From contig NC_070570.1 in NCBI RefSeq assembly GCF_026914185.1, forward strand, positions 186,001 through 250,000: a stretch of 64,000 nucleotides of DNA. Direction: 5' to 3'. This stretch comes from Puccinia triticina (lineage: Eukaryota; Basidiomycota; Pucciniomycetes; Pucciniales; Pucciniaceae). The translations under genes and the position numbers were made by a program. The notes under the pieces are model-generated. The model was given only the letters and a program-made list of their open reading frames with translations, searched no databases and was not told the DNA's origin. This document shows positions 11,095 through 19,916 of this stretch, piece after piece; position 1 is the stretch's first letter; every line of letters starts with the position of its first letter.

Positions 11095-11877
11095 TGTGGT
11101 GAGCCTAATCAAAACCTTATTACATCACTCAGACACTCACCAGGAAGGAATCACCGCCAAACACCCTCTAGAAATCACTCTGGTACCTGTAATCCACGCC
11201 CACAGACACTTAATAATAGCCTAGAATCATCTCTACAAGGCGCCTCAACTTCTCAGTATTCACTTTCATGGATGGCCCTCCACAATGGGTAATAAAATAT
11301 GTACACAATCAGGTTCAAAGTGGGAGAAAGTCCACCATCAAACAGAGCCAGACTATTAGGAAGGACCCTGAGTGTTCACTAGAATTAACTCCTCTATATT
11401 CCAGCAAGGCGTAACTCTTTCTCAGATGCATGGCGGCTGATGCGCCATGGTTATTGTTTTCCTCTTATGTCATCCCAAGCCATGTAGTAGATGCCTTGTT
11501 GTTTTGTTGCCTTGTCACCTTGTTGGAGGCTTTTTGTACCCTGTTCCCATCTTTCTCTTCGTCTCAGAACCACCTGTTGTCCCCTCACTATAAATGTAGA
11601 GCCTTTTGGCCCATTCTGTTTGTCCCCCATCAGATTGTCACTTTGCATCCCTGGTCACAGAATAAGAATTAAATAGCCTATTTTACCACATATTTTACAG
11701 TATATTTTCCCCCTTGATTTCGTCTAGAAAGCACTATTCTCAATACTTCATCAGCCACACTTTTCTTTAAGAGTCCATACTCTTATTCTTGTCCCATATT
11801 ACTCTCCCAACCTGAGAGGCAGCTTTTCACGCACTCATCCCTCTCTAAGCTCTATTCCCCCAAAGAGTAGTTCCACA
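11095..11877 (+). repeat. 5' LTR of Gypsy element
   Basis: 783 bp, TGTGG...CCACA, nearly identical to 25187-25969. A TATA-like CACTATAAATG lies near 11,587, followed by the probable R-U5 region. The LTR supplies promoter and polyadenylation signals. Confidence 0.93.
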
Positions 11878-11879
11878 AG

Positions 11880-11897
11880 TGGTGTCCCAACAGTGGC
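11880..11897 (+). other. primer-binding site of Gypsy element
   Basis: TGGTGTCCCAACAGTGGC begins two bases after the LTR. TGG pairs with the CCA tail of a tRNA. I cannot name the tRNA with confidence. Confidence 0.65.
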
Positions 11898-12154
11898 CTG
11901 AAGATCTTTAGATTTATAGTCTCGTCATTTCTAGGCTAAATAAATACATTAGTTAAAAATTACTCTAAAAATTCTATTGATCTTAGTAGAAAAATTACTC
12001 TTACTCTTAGTTTAAAATCTTTTCAAACAAAATTCCGACCTAGAATTCTTCTGTAATACCTTTAAACTCGACGCACCCAAGTCTTTCTACCTTAAATAAC
12101 TATATCATCAACTTAGTAGACTCTAGAAACTTAACCGTAGAAATACCGCAAGAA

Positions 12155-14623
12155 ATGCCTAACGCCGGCAGACGAAGCTCTTTCTCCGGACCGTACCCTA
12201 GGTTCCATTTATCTAATATGGAAATTCCGCCGTTTGGAGGAAATACTAGACAAGCAAATGTTGGATTAGCGCCTGCGCCGATGGACGTTGGATCGTTGGT
12301 TCCGCCGGGGAACGCTGGATTGTCAGTTACGCCGAGGAACGTCGGAGCTATGCCAATAGTGAATAGCGGGCTTACATTTTCATCAAATCAACCGCCCTCA
12401 GTGCCATTTAATCCTGGACCAATGAGAAATACTAGCCCTTCGACCACAGGAAGCGCAGCGTTGGATCCACTCCTAGGAAATAACTTTTTAAACAGTCAAT
12501 ACCGCCCTGCGCCGCAATACGTAAACCAGACTCGCCAATCAGGCGCAGCAGCTCAAATTACGCCACATTTCTTACAAACTAGCATTCAGCTCCCCGCCTA
12601 TAACCCAGAACCATTTGGAAGGAAACCAGTTAAAATCAAAGCTGGCGCCAAAGGACTTATCTTTGATGGTACAAACATGGACATTGGAGATTTTATTAAG
12701 CGCCTGGAATATGCGGCTAGATTGGATGGCGCCCAAGGATCTGATATTGCTCTACAAATTATATTCTTCTTGGAAGGGGAATCTTTAATCAAAGAAGTAC
12801 AGGAAATGGCGGAGCGGGAAAGACACGACTGGGAAAAACTCAAGCTTAAATTAGTTCAACGTTGGGGAAAAATGCTTCCGCTTCTGCAGTACACAAGGAA
12901 TGATTTGGACAAACTTATTTCAACCACGATGGCGAAGGGAATCAAAACACAGAAGGAGTTCCAGGATTTCAGTATCCAGCTAGAAAACTTAGTAGCCTAC
13001 TTAGTACGCTGTTGACACATGGTTAGCGCGGAAGAAATCAGGCACTCGGTTCTAAATTGCTTATCTTTTCCTATCCGGATCGCCGTAAACCGCGAACTCA
13101 TAAGAGATAACCACATGGAAATGGCCTTGGATGGATCTCACATTCTTCCGCCGTATAACACTATCTTGGACTATATTAATAGAGAACTTAGGACTATGGC
13201 TATTTTAAACGACAAAAACATTCAGAAAGAAATTCAAACAATTCAGCCACCGGCGCAGAAAGCTCAACCAAAAGATAATGCTATGGATCAACTTACTAAA
13301 AGCCTCTCTAGCTGGAATGTACAAAAGCAGCCGTCTCCATTTGTGTTGTCAAGTCACGTTCCTTATAAACCCGCCCAACTAGACCGGTCCCCATCTAGCT
13401 ATAAATGTAATTACTGTCACATGATTGGACATACCATCCACAGGTGCAATCAAGTTAACTTGGACAAAATCAACGGATTAGTAAAGAAGGAAGGAACCAA
13501 TGTTATTTTACCAGACGGAACTCAAATACCTTATGATAGAACCAGGCCTTTTAAAACCGTAGTTGACACTTATCACCAAAGCAGAGGACAAACAGCGGGA
13601 GTTATCAATCTACCGCCAGGAACGCATACGGGAAAAAAGGAAGATAGCGCACCAGAAGTCCAGACCTCTTTTGGAAAGCTTGAGGAGGTTGAATATGCGG
13701 AGGAAGACACTTTCGACTGCGACATTGGAAAGAGAACCAGAAGTGGTGCAGAATATCCTGAAGGGTCAGACAATTCGAAAGCAAAAAAAGTCAGAAACAC
13801 AAAGGAAGAGCTCATGGACGTCGACGACAAGAGGATCTTGGAGATTGCTCGACAGGATGATTATGACCCAGTTCCTCTTCCTGCATCTTCAAGAAAAGAA
13901 AACCCCGCACCAAAGAAGGTTAAAATCCTCACGCCTCAGGACTCTACCAGCGCGCCAACAAAGGAGAAACCTGCCCGCAAAACCTATGTGGAAAGACCAT
14001 TAGCTACGCAGTTCCCCGACACGGAAGAGAAGTTGGTCTCACAAATGTTAAATGAGAAAATTCAACTCACCATTGGAGAAGTTTTCGCCATATCTAACGG
14101 CGCCGTGGATGCATTCAAAAAGAAGATTAGTCCTAAAAGAGTTCCTATAGATCAACCTAAGACAACCAACGCTGTCGACGTCAACTCTGAAGACGAAGAG
14201 GAGGAAGCGCAAGATAGCGGTCCAGCGCATTACGCTTGCCCCTTAGGATATGTTGCTGTCACCATTAATGGGAAGCAAATTCAGGCGCTCTTAGACAACG
14301 GTTCTCAAGTTAATCTTTTACCTAGGGATCTAGCGGGGAAAATGGGGCTTATAATTACTCAAAAACCTATGAAACTGCGCGGTATTGGCGGACACAAGAG
14401 TGACATTCTGGGAATTGCGGAAAATGTACCGGTTAAAGTAGGAAATATTACGAAAGAAGTGCATTTCTGGGTCTCTTCTGCGGCGGTACAGCCTATACTA
14501 GGAAAACCATGGTTGATAGACGTCTCAGCTACTATTCAATTCAAGGACAGCGGTGTGGAATCCCTCTCGATAAATAAAAATGGTCAGACTTACCTGGTTC
14601 CAATTTTAAACCCATCAAACTAA
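12155..14623 (+). pseudogene. gag: Gypsy Gag-protease, one in-frame TGA
   Basis: One reading frame runs from ATG 12155 to 14623, broken only by TGA at 13013-13015. Frame is kept on both sides (LVAYLVRC / HMVSAEEIRH). Gag forms the particle. The N-terminal ~140 residues are Pro/Asn-rich. The capsid-like core follows (FDGTNMDIGDFIKRLEYA through LISTTMAKGIKTQKEF). A CX2CX4HX4C zinc knuckle (CNYCHMIGHTIHRC) lies at about 13,405-13,447. A retropepsin-type protease is at the C-terminus (ALLDNGSQVNLLP at about 14,286, later ILGKPWLIDV). The active site reads DNG instead of the usual D-S/T-G. The terminal TAA (14621-14623) belongs to the inserted Copia. Without it the frame would run to TAG at 19996-19998. 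The core and knuckle resemble the gag at 38,799-40,676. Confidence 0.88.
14605..14611 (+). promoter_or_regulatory. -1 ribosomal frameshift slippery heptamer T TTA AAC
   Basis: In the gag frame the codons are ATT TTA AAC CCA, so T-TTA-AAC fits X XXY YYZ exactly and is the well-known UUUAAAC heptamer. Pol is open in precisely the -1 frame from here once the Copia insertion is removed. It lies 9 bases before the Copia insertion point. Confidence 0.75.
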
Positions 14624-15156
14624 ACGAATATTGATTTGTGATTTGAAACCTAAATGAAACCGACACACTAAAGTGAAAAACAATTAGAAAGAAGGAACAC
14701 TTGAAGTTTTTGGAGAGATAGAGAAGAGAATAGAAACCAACATTGGGACAAGCAGAGATGTGTGAGAAATGGCAGTTGAGAGATGGAGAACAGGACAGGA
14801 AGTTGATAAGAGCAGACACTGGGGAGGAAGAGTCAGTTGAGTTGGTTTGTCGGAATGATTGAGAAGACTGGGGTAAGATCTCACCAGACAATAAGAAGGA
14901 ACAATGGAGAAGGGAAGTAAAAGAGATAGAGATGAGAGTGAGGAGTGAGTGACGAGTTTGAAGTGAGCGACGAGTCGAGATGAGTCGCCGCAGAGTTGAA
15001 TTCGGGTTTTTTGAGGTTGTTGATTTGAAGCGGAGTTGAGGATTAAGGAGAGAAGAGAGAGAGGTGAGAAGAGGAAGAAAAGAGGAGTAGAGTTAAGTCG
15101 AGTACAGGAGAGAGAAAGGGGCATGTCACGGATGTGACAGGAAGGTGATTTTTACA
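14621..15156 (-). repeat. 3' LTR of Copia-1
   Basis: 536 bp, identical to 19377-19912 as far as compared. The polyprotein stop codon (TAA) lies at its first bases. Identical open frames inside both LTR copies are not treated as genes. Confidence 0.93.
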
Positions 15157-18100
15157 CTCCCCGTGGCTGGAGAGATTTTACCTCCGGGAATGTGAATGAA
15201 GGATCGATTGTTCTGGTAAGATTGGTTATCGATGATTTTGAGGCGGCTTTTGTCAAAGCATCGGCAAGCATATCAAAGGTACGGATAAGAGTTATCTTGA
15301 TGTTTTTGTGTTTCAGTTCCTGACGAATTCCCTTTGTTTTGAGGTCAATGTGCCGAGTCTTTGGGTTGGATCCGAATTTCTTGAGTTTGTCGTCGAGACC
15401 CTTGTTGTCTATGAAGTGTGAGTTGGCGAATTTTTCTTTGAAGTCATCATCACTCATCATAAGTCTTTCATTCAGGTCTTTATCATCGATGTAGTGAGTG
15501 GCGGAGTTGATTTGCAGATTCCAGATATCAGAGAGGAGAGCCTTTAACCAAGTGCCCTCGTGAAATGCGTCAACCAAGGGATTGAGTTCGGCCTCTGTAG
15601 AGGAGTACGTCACGTTATGTTGTCTGCTACTGTTCCACGAGACGAGTGATCCGAATAGATAGCAAAGGTAACCGGATTGCGAGGTTCTATGAATTGGGTC
15701 GTCTCCCCAGGTGGCATCACTGTAAATTTCCAAAAGTTGATCCGGACGCCGTATTTCCAGCGAGAGCTTTAGGTCCTTAGTGTGTCTTAGATACTGCCAC
15801 ACTTTTTTAACTTCGTGCCAGTGTGACATTCCTGGTTTGATGGAGTATCGCGCGAGATTGGAGACTGCAAAGCTGATGTCTGGGCGAGAGTACCCTGCGA
15901 TATAATTCATGAGACCTATAGCAGATCGGTAATTGACATTCTGCTTTTTGAATAATGCGTGATCGTTATCGCTTGCTTCTTTCAGTTTGAGATTCGGCGT
16001 AAGAGGAGTACTTGAGGGTTTGCAGTTTGAGAGTCCTAGCTCTTCCAAACCATGTTCGATATGCTTTGGTTGAGAAAGTAGGATCTTATCCCCTATCCGT
16101 TCGAACTTCATGCCTAGTATAGTATTTGGATCATGGCAGGAAGAGTTGGAGAATCTTTTGCTGAACTTTTCCTTGAAGTTGTTACCTGAGCCGACCAGTA
16201 TGAGATCGTCGACATGGAAGAAAATCCGAGAGATATCGTCGTCACACAAGTAGAGACAAGGATCACAGCTTGATTCATGAAATCCAACCGATTCGAGCCA
16301 TGAAGACAAGGTTTCGTACCAGTTCTTCGGCGATTGTTTGAGACCGTACAGCGCCTTTTTGAGTTTGAGGTACGGCGCATTTCGGTTGACTCCTTTCGGA
16401 GTTTTGATGTAGACGTTTTCCGTTAAGGGAGCATGGAGAAACGCCCCCTGCACATCGAACTGAGTGATAGGAAGATTTTGGTGCAGGGCGTACAGTAGTA
16501 TCATTTTGAGAGTTGATACTTTTCCAGTAGGGGCGAAAGTCTCCCCGTGATCGACACCCTCTATCTGATTGAAACCTTGAACACATAACCTGGCCTTGTG
16601 CTTGATCGGGTCTCCATGACAATTGTCCTTGATCTTGAAGACCCAGGTCGTGTCAAGAGGATTTGGTGGATCTTCGTGGTAGTCGTCCCATACTTCGTGA
16701 TTTTCGATTGATGTGACTTCTTTCTCTATGGCCGTCTTCCAGAATTTTTGGTCCGAGCATCGGATAGCTGATTCGAAGGTATTAGGTTCATAGTAATGAT
16801 GGAATCCGAAGCGTACTGGAGGTTTGATGGTGGATCTATCTCTCAGAGACCTAGCAACTGGAACGTTTTCGGGTTCTCTCGGCTTCAACATTTGTGAAAC
16901 GTCGTCGTTTGATTCCGAGTCTGAGTCTGAAGAGTCCGAATTGACATTGTTGTTCTGTTGAGATTCCATCCCTTCCCGACTTGAGGATTCAGAATCGTCG
17001 GAAGCTTCATTCCTTTCCACTTGTTGCGCTGTTGAGTTCTGTTCGATTGCTTCAGCGGTCGTCTCAGGGTAGAAGTCATCATCGCTTGATCCCTTGAGGT
17101 CCATTGGGGGCATTTTTAGAAAGCGCACGTGTTTGGAATCAACAATCGCGCCGCTTAGAGAGATGATCCTATACGACTGTAGTAGTACGTTGAAACCTAC
17201 AAGTAGGCCTTCTTGGCCCTTTACTTCGAATTTTCTCCCCTTCACCCTGTTCATGTTGAGCACGACAGCCGTCGTCCCGAGAGGTCTGAGGAAGTTGGCC
17301 GGAAATTTCTTGCCGTGAACGAGCTCCCAAGGCGATTCGGTCTTGTCTTTTCGGGGAATTTGGTTGAGCATTAAGCAGCAGGACTTTACTACCTCGTGCC
17401 AGTAGTTCTTGGTGATTCCCGAAGCACGAAAAGTAGCTCTCATAGATTCGACGATAGTTCTATTAGCTCTCTCCGCTCTGCCATTATGTTCGGGATGGTA
17501 GGGTTCGGAGATTAGCCTCTGAATATGATTTTTTTCCAAGAAGCTGACTAACCTATCTCCCATGAATTCGCCTCCTCCATCGGAGCAGATCAAGTCTGGG
17601 AAATAGCCTCTCCGTTTGTTTTCGGATTCAAGTAAGTTAATCAAGACTTCGGTGGTATCGTCCTTCTTGACCAGAGGAAAACCCGCCAGGTATCCCGAAT
17701 AGTTGTCGACCAATGTGAGAATGAATCGCGATTTGATCTTGGATTCTGGAGAAATGGGACCGATGATGTCCAGGTGCAGTCTTTCAAACACCTTCGAAGC
17801 CGGCTCCGATTCTGATTTGAACGGTTGTTTGGTAATCTTCGAGAGGGTACAGGATTTGCACTCAAATCCGTCTTTTTCGGCCCGTGAGATAGATTGAGGA
17901 ATGAATTTCTCTAAGCGTTGGATCGAGGCGTGACCGAAGGATTCGTGAATAATTCTGAGTGAATCCGGGACATTTGGGTTTGTGAAATGAGAGTATTTGA
18001 CAGTACCCCCTACTGAATCGGGTTTGTCGACTACAAAAAGGTGGTTGTCGATCTTCCCCTTGAACCGACTGATTCCGTCTTTTGAAACATCGAAGGCGTT

Positions 18101-19348
18101 TTTCTTCGCTGAAATTTCGCACCCCTTTTCCAGTAGGACACCGGCACTAATGAGATTGATGACAATCTCAGGAACATACAAGCAGTGTTCAAGAGAAATA
18201 ATTGAGCTTCCCCATTGAAGGGTCACTCGGCCGGTACCCTTGATAGGAAGAGTCGCGCCCTCTTTTCCAGTTCTAATTACGTCCCGATCTCCAAGTTCCA
18301 GGTTATCGAAGAATTTGGAGTCGTTAAAAATGTGAGCAGAAGCTCCGCTGTCGAGAACGATTTTGAATTTGGGATTGCCGATTTGCGTCCAGAGGGTTAC
18401 CAGGGAAAGGTAGTAATTGACATTGCCGTTCCCGTTGCCGTTGCCTTTGCTCGCTTGCCATTTGGCTTGAGATTCATTCCACCACTCCGGGGCTTTATCG
18501 GGGTGGAGGTGCCAACACGAGTCAGACGAGTGATTCGAGTCTTGCTTGGGATTGTGGTATCCAGTCGTGCATCTCTTCCCTCCATTATCATTCGGACCTC
18601 CTTTTTGCGCGTTGTTTCGATTTGATTTTTGGGATCTCGTTGAGACTAGCGCAGCTTGGGTAGAAGACGAAGTATCCTTTATTTCCGCCTTGTTCTCGTT
18701 GTTGACTTGGGTTAAGTGATTGCAAACGAATTGGACAGTCAAATTTTTGTCAGAATGCATAATTTGCCGTTTGAGGAGTTGAAGACTGTCGGGTAGCTTG
18801 AACAGGATGAGGTATGCGAGAATGTCTTGAGGGAGATCGATCCCGACGTCAACGAGCTTCTTGATTGAGACCTTGATGTCTGTCACAAAAGTTTCCAGAG
18901 CGTCTTCTTTAAATTTGACGTACAGGAATTCATTGAAAACTCGAGCTCGGTTTGATGACTCGTCCGAAGCGAATCGATCCTTGATTGCCTTCCAGAGTTC
19001 CTTCGCGGATCCTCTGTTGTCTGCCGTGACGATATTGTTGTGCGTCACGCTATCCATCTTTGAGATGAATAGGAGTTTGAGTTCTGCATTTATGTCATCG
19101 GCTAGAGGTACACTGTTTGGGGCTTGAGAGTCGAGAGCTGTAAGTACTCCCCGTAGCTCTAGCAGCGCTGACATCTTGTCCTTCCATATGGAGTAATTCT
19201 CCTCCGACAGTTGAGGGGTTGTTTCGAGCGCTGTTTTCAGCATCGCCTGTCGGAATCCATCGTTGTTCGATGGAGCTGCCATTGCCGTCGTATCAGTTAT
19301 CGTGATCGGCGGTATCTGTTGCTGTCCTGCGTCGGTTTCACTTGGCAT
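15152..19348 (-). CDS. Copia-1 Gag-Pol polyprotein, intact (1,398 aa)
   Basis: Single ORF carrying all Ty1/Copia functions in the order protease-integrase-RT-RNase H. Gag core: ENYSIWKDKMSALLELRG (about 50-68) to about residue 220. A Cys/His segment (CTTGYHNPKQ...CWHLHPD, about 260-285) stands where a zinc knuckle is expected but is not a canonical CCHC. Protease: IVLDSGASAHI (about 331). Integrase: HESFGH...CKSC zinc site (about 465-500), then catalytic D in HLDIIGP, D in CSDGGGEF and E in HNGRAERANR (up to about 640). RT: TTWVFKIK, QFDVQGAFLHAPL, KALYGLKQSPKNWY and FFHVDDLILVG (about 890-1110). RNase H: EIYSDATWGDD, SSTEAEL, TRHIDLK (about 1210-1380). No stop or frameshift and all key acidic residues are present. 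The start Met is the first in frame after the PBS. Confidence 0.95.
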   Translation of the reverse strand: MPSETDAGQQQIPPITITDTTAMAAPSNNDGFRQAMLKTALETTPQLSEENYSIWKDKMSALLELRGVLTALDSQAPNSVPLADDINAELKLLFISKMDSVTHNNIVTADNRGSAKELWKAIKDRFASDESSNRARVFNEFLYVKFKEDALETFVTDIKVSIKKLVDVGIDLPQDILAYLILFKLPDSLQLLKRQIMHSDKNLTVQFVCNHLTQVNNENKAEIKDTSSSTQAALVSTRSQKSNRNNAQKGGPNDNGGKRCTTGYHNPKQDSNHSSDSCWHLHPDKAPEWWNESQAKWQASKGNGNGNGNVNYYLSLVTLWTQIGNPKFKIVLDSGASAHIFNDSKFFDNLELGDRDVIRTGKEGATLPIKGTGRVTLQWGSSIISLEHCLYVPEIVINLISAGVLLEKGCEISAKKNAFDVSKDGISRFKGKIDNHLFVVDKPDSVGGTVKYSHFTNPNVPDSLRIIHESFGHASIQRLEKFIPQSISRAEKDGFECKSCTLSKITKQPFKSESEPASKVFERLHLDIIGPISPESKIKSRFILTLVDNYSGYLAGFPLVKKDDTTEVLINLLESENKRRGYFPDLICSDGGGEFMGDRLVSFLEKNHIQRLISEPYHPEHNGRAERANRTIVESMRATFRASGITKNYWHEVVKSCCLMLNQIPRKDKTESPWELVHGKKFPANFLRPLGTTAVVLNMNRVKGRKFEVKGQEGLLVGFNVLLQSYRIISLSGAIVDSKHVRFLKMPPMDLKGSSDDDFYPETTAEAIEQNSTAQQVERNEASDDSESSSREGMESQQNNNVNSDSSDSDSESNDDVSQMLKPREPENVPVARSLRDRSTIKPPVRFGFHHYYEPNTFESAIRCSDQKFWKTAIEKEVTSIENHEVWDDYHEDPPNPLDTTWVFKIKDNCHGDPIKHKARLCVQGFNQIEGVDHGETFAPTGKVSTLKMILLYALHQNLPITQFDVQGAFLHAPLTENVYIKTPKGVNRNAPYLKLKKALYGLKQSPKNWYETLSSWLESVGFHESSCDPCLYLCDDDISRIFFHVDDLILVGSGNNFKEKFSKRFSNSSCHDPNTILGMKFERIGDKILLSQPKHIEHGLEELGLSNCKPSSTPLTPNLKLKEASDNDHALFKKQNVNYRSAIGLMNYIAGYSRPDISFAVSNLARYSIKPGMSHWHEVKKVWQYLRHTKDLKLSLEIRRPDQLLEIYSDATWGDDPIHRTSQSGYLCYLFGSLVSWNSSRQHNVTYSSTEAELNPLVDAFHEGTWLKALLSDIWNLQINSATHYIDDKDLNERLMMSDDDFKEKFANSHFIDNKGLDDKLKKFGSNPKTRHIDLKTKGIRQELKHKNIKITLIRTFDMLADALTKAASKSSITNLTRTIDPSFTFPEVKSLQPRGV

Positions 19349-19360
19349 AGGTTGGCCGGT

Positions 19361-19376
19361 CGTTGGCTTTTAACCG
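19361..19376 (-). other. primer-binding site of Copia-1, matching a tRNA-Lys(UUU) anticodon arm
   Basis: Directly next to the 5' LTR. On the plus strand it reads GTTGGCTTTTAACCG, which has the form stem-CUUUUAA-stem of a tRNA-Lys(UUU) anticodon arm. No TGG for a CCA tail is found. This implies priming by a 5' half-tRNA, as known for Drosophila copia with initiator tRNA-Met. Confidence 0.65.
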
Positions 19377-19912
19377 TAAACGAATATTGATTTGTGATTT
19401 GAAACCTAAATGAAACCGACACACTAAAGTGAAAAACAATTAGAAAGAAGGAACACTTGAAGTTTTTGGAGAGATAGAGAAGAGAATAGAAACCAACATT
19501 GGGACAAGCAGAGATGTGTGAGAAATGGCAGTTGAGAGATGGAGAACAGGACAGGAAGTTGATAAGAGCAGACACTGGGGAGGAAGAGTCAGTTGAGTTG
19601 GTTTGTCGGAATGATTGAGAAGACTGGGGTAAGATCTCACCAGACAATAAGAAGGAACAATGGAGAAGGGAAGTAAAAGAGATAGAGATGAGAGTGAGGA
19701 GTGAGTGACGAGTTTGAAGTGAGCGACGAGTCGAGATGAGTCGCCGCAGAGTTGAATTCGGGTTTTTTGAGGTTGTTGATTTGAAGCGGAGTTGAGGATT
19801 AAGGAGAGAAGAGAGAGAGGTGAGAAGAGGAAGAAAAGAGGAGTAGAGTTAAGTCGAGTACAGGAGAGAGAAAGGGGCATGTCACGGATGTGACAGGAAG
19901 GTGATTTTTACA
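19377..19912 (-). repeat. 5' LTR of Copia-1
   Basis: 536 bp, identical to 14621-15156. It carries the element promoter by position. Followed by TSD CAAAC at 19913-19917. Confidence 0.93.
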
Positions 19913-19916
19913 CAAA

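Larger units (their letters stand above)
14621..19912 (-). mobile_element. Ty1/Copia retrotransposon 'Copia-1', identical LTRs, intact ORF, TSD CAAAC
   Basis: 5,292 bp, inserted in antisense inside the Gypsy element. LTRs 14621-15156 and 19377-19912 are 536 bp and identical over all I compared. On the element strand they read TGTAAAA...CGTTTA. TSD is CAAAC (14616-14620, 19913-19917). The PBS is next to the 5' LTR, and a short polypurine stretch (ACGGGGAG, 15157-15164) precedes the 3' LTR. One uninterrupted 1,398-codon polyprotein makes this a candidate active element. Confidence 0.95.

Noticed and set aside
14684..15124. 146-residue open frame in the Copia-1 LTR, identical in both copies (also 19440-19880)
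   Set aside because: Identity reflects recent LTR duplication, not selection. The sequence is Ser/Leu-rich and low in complexity with no domain.
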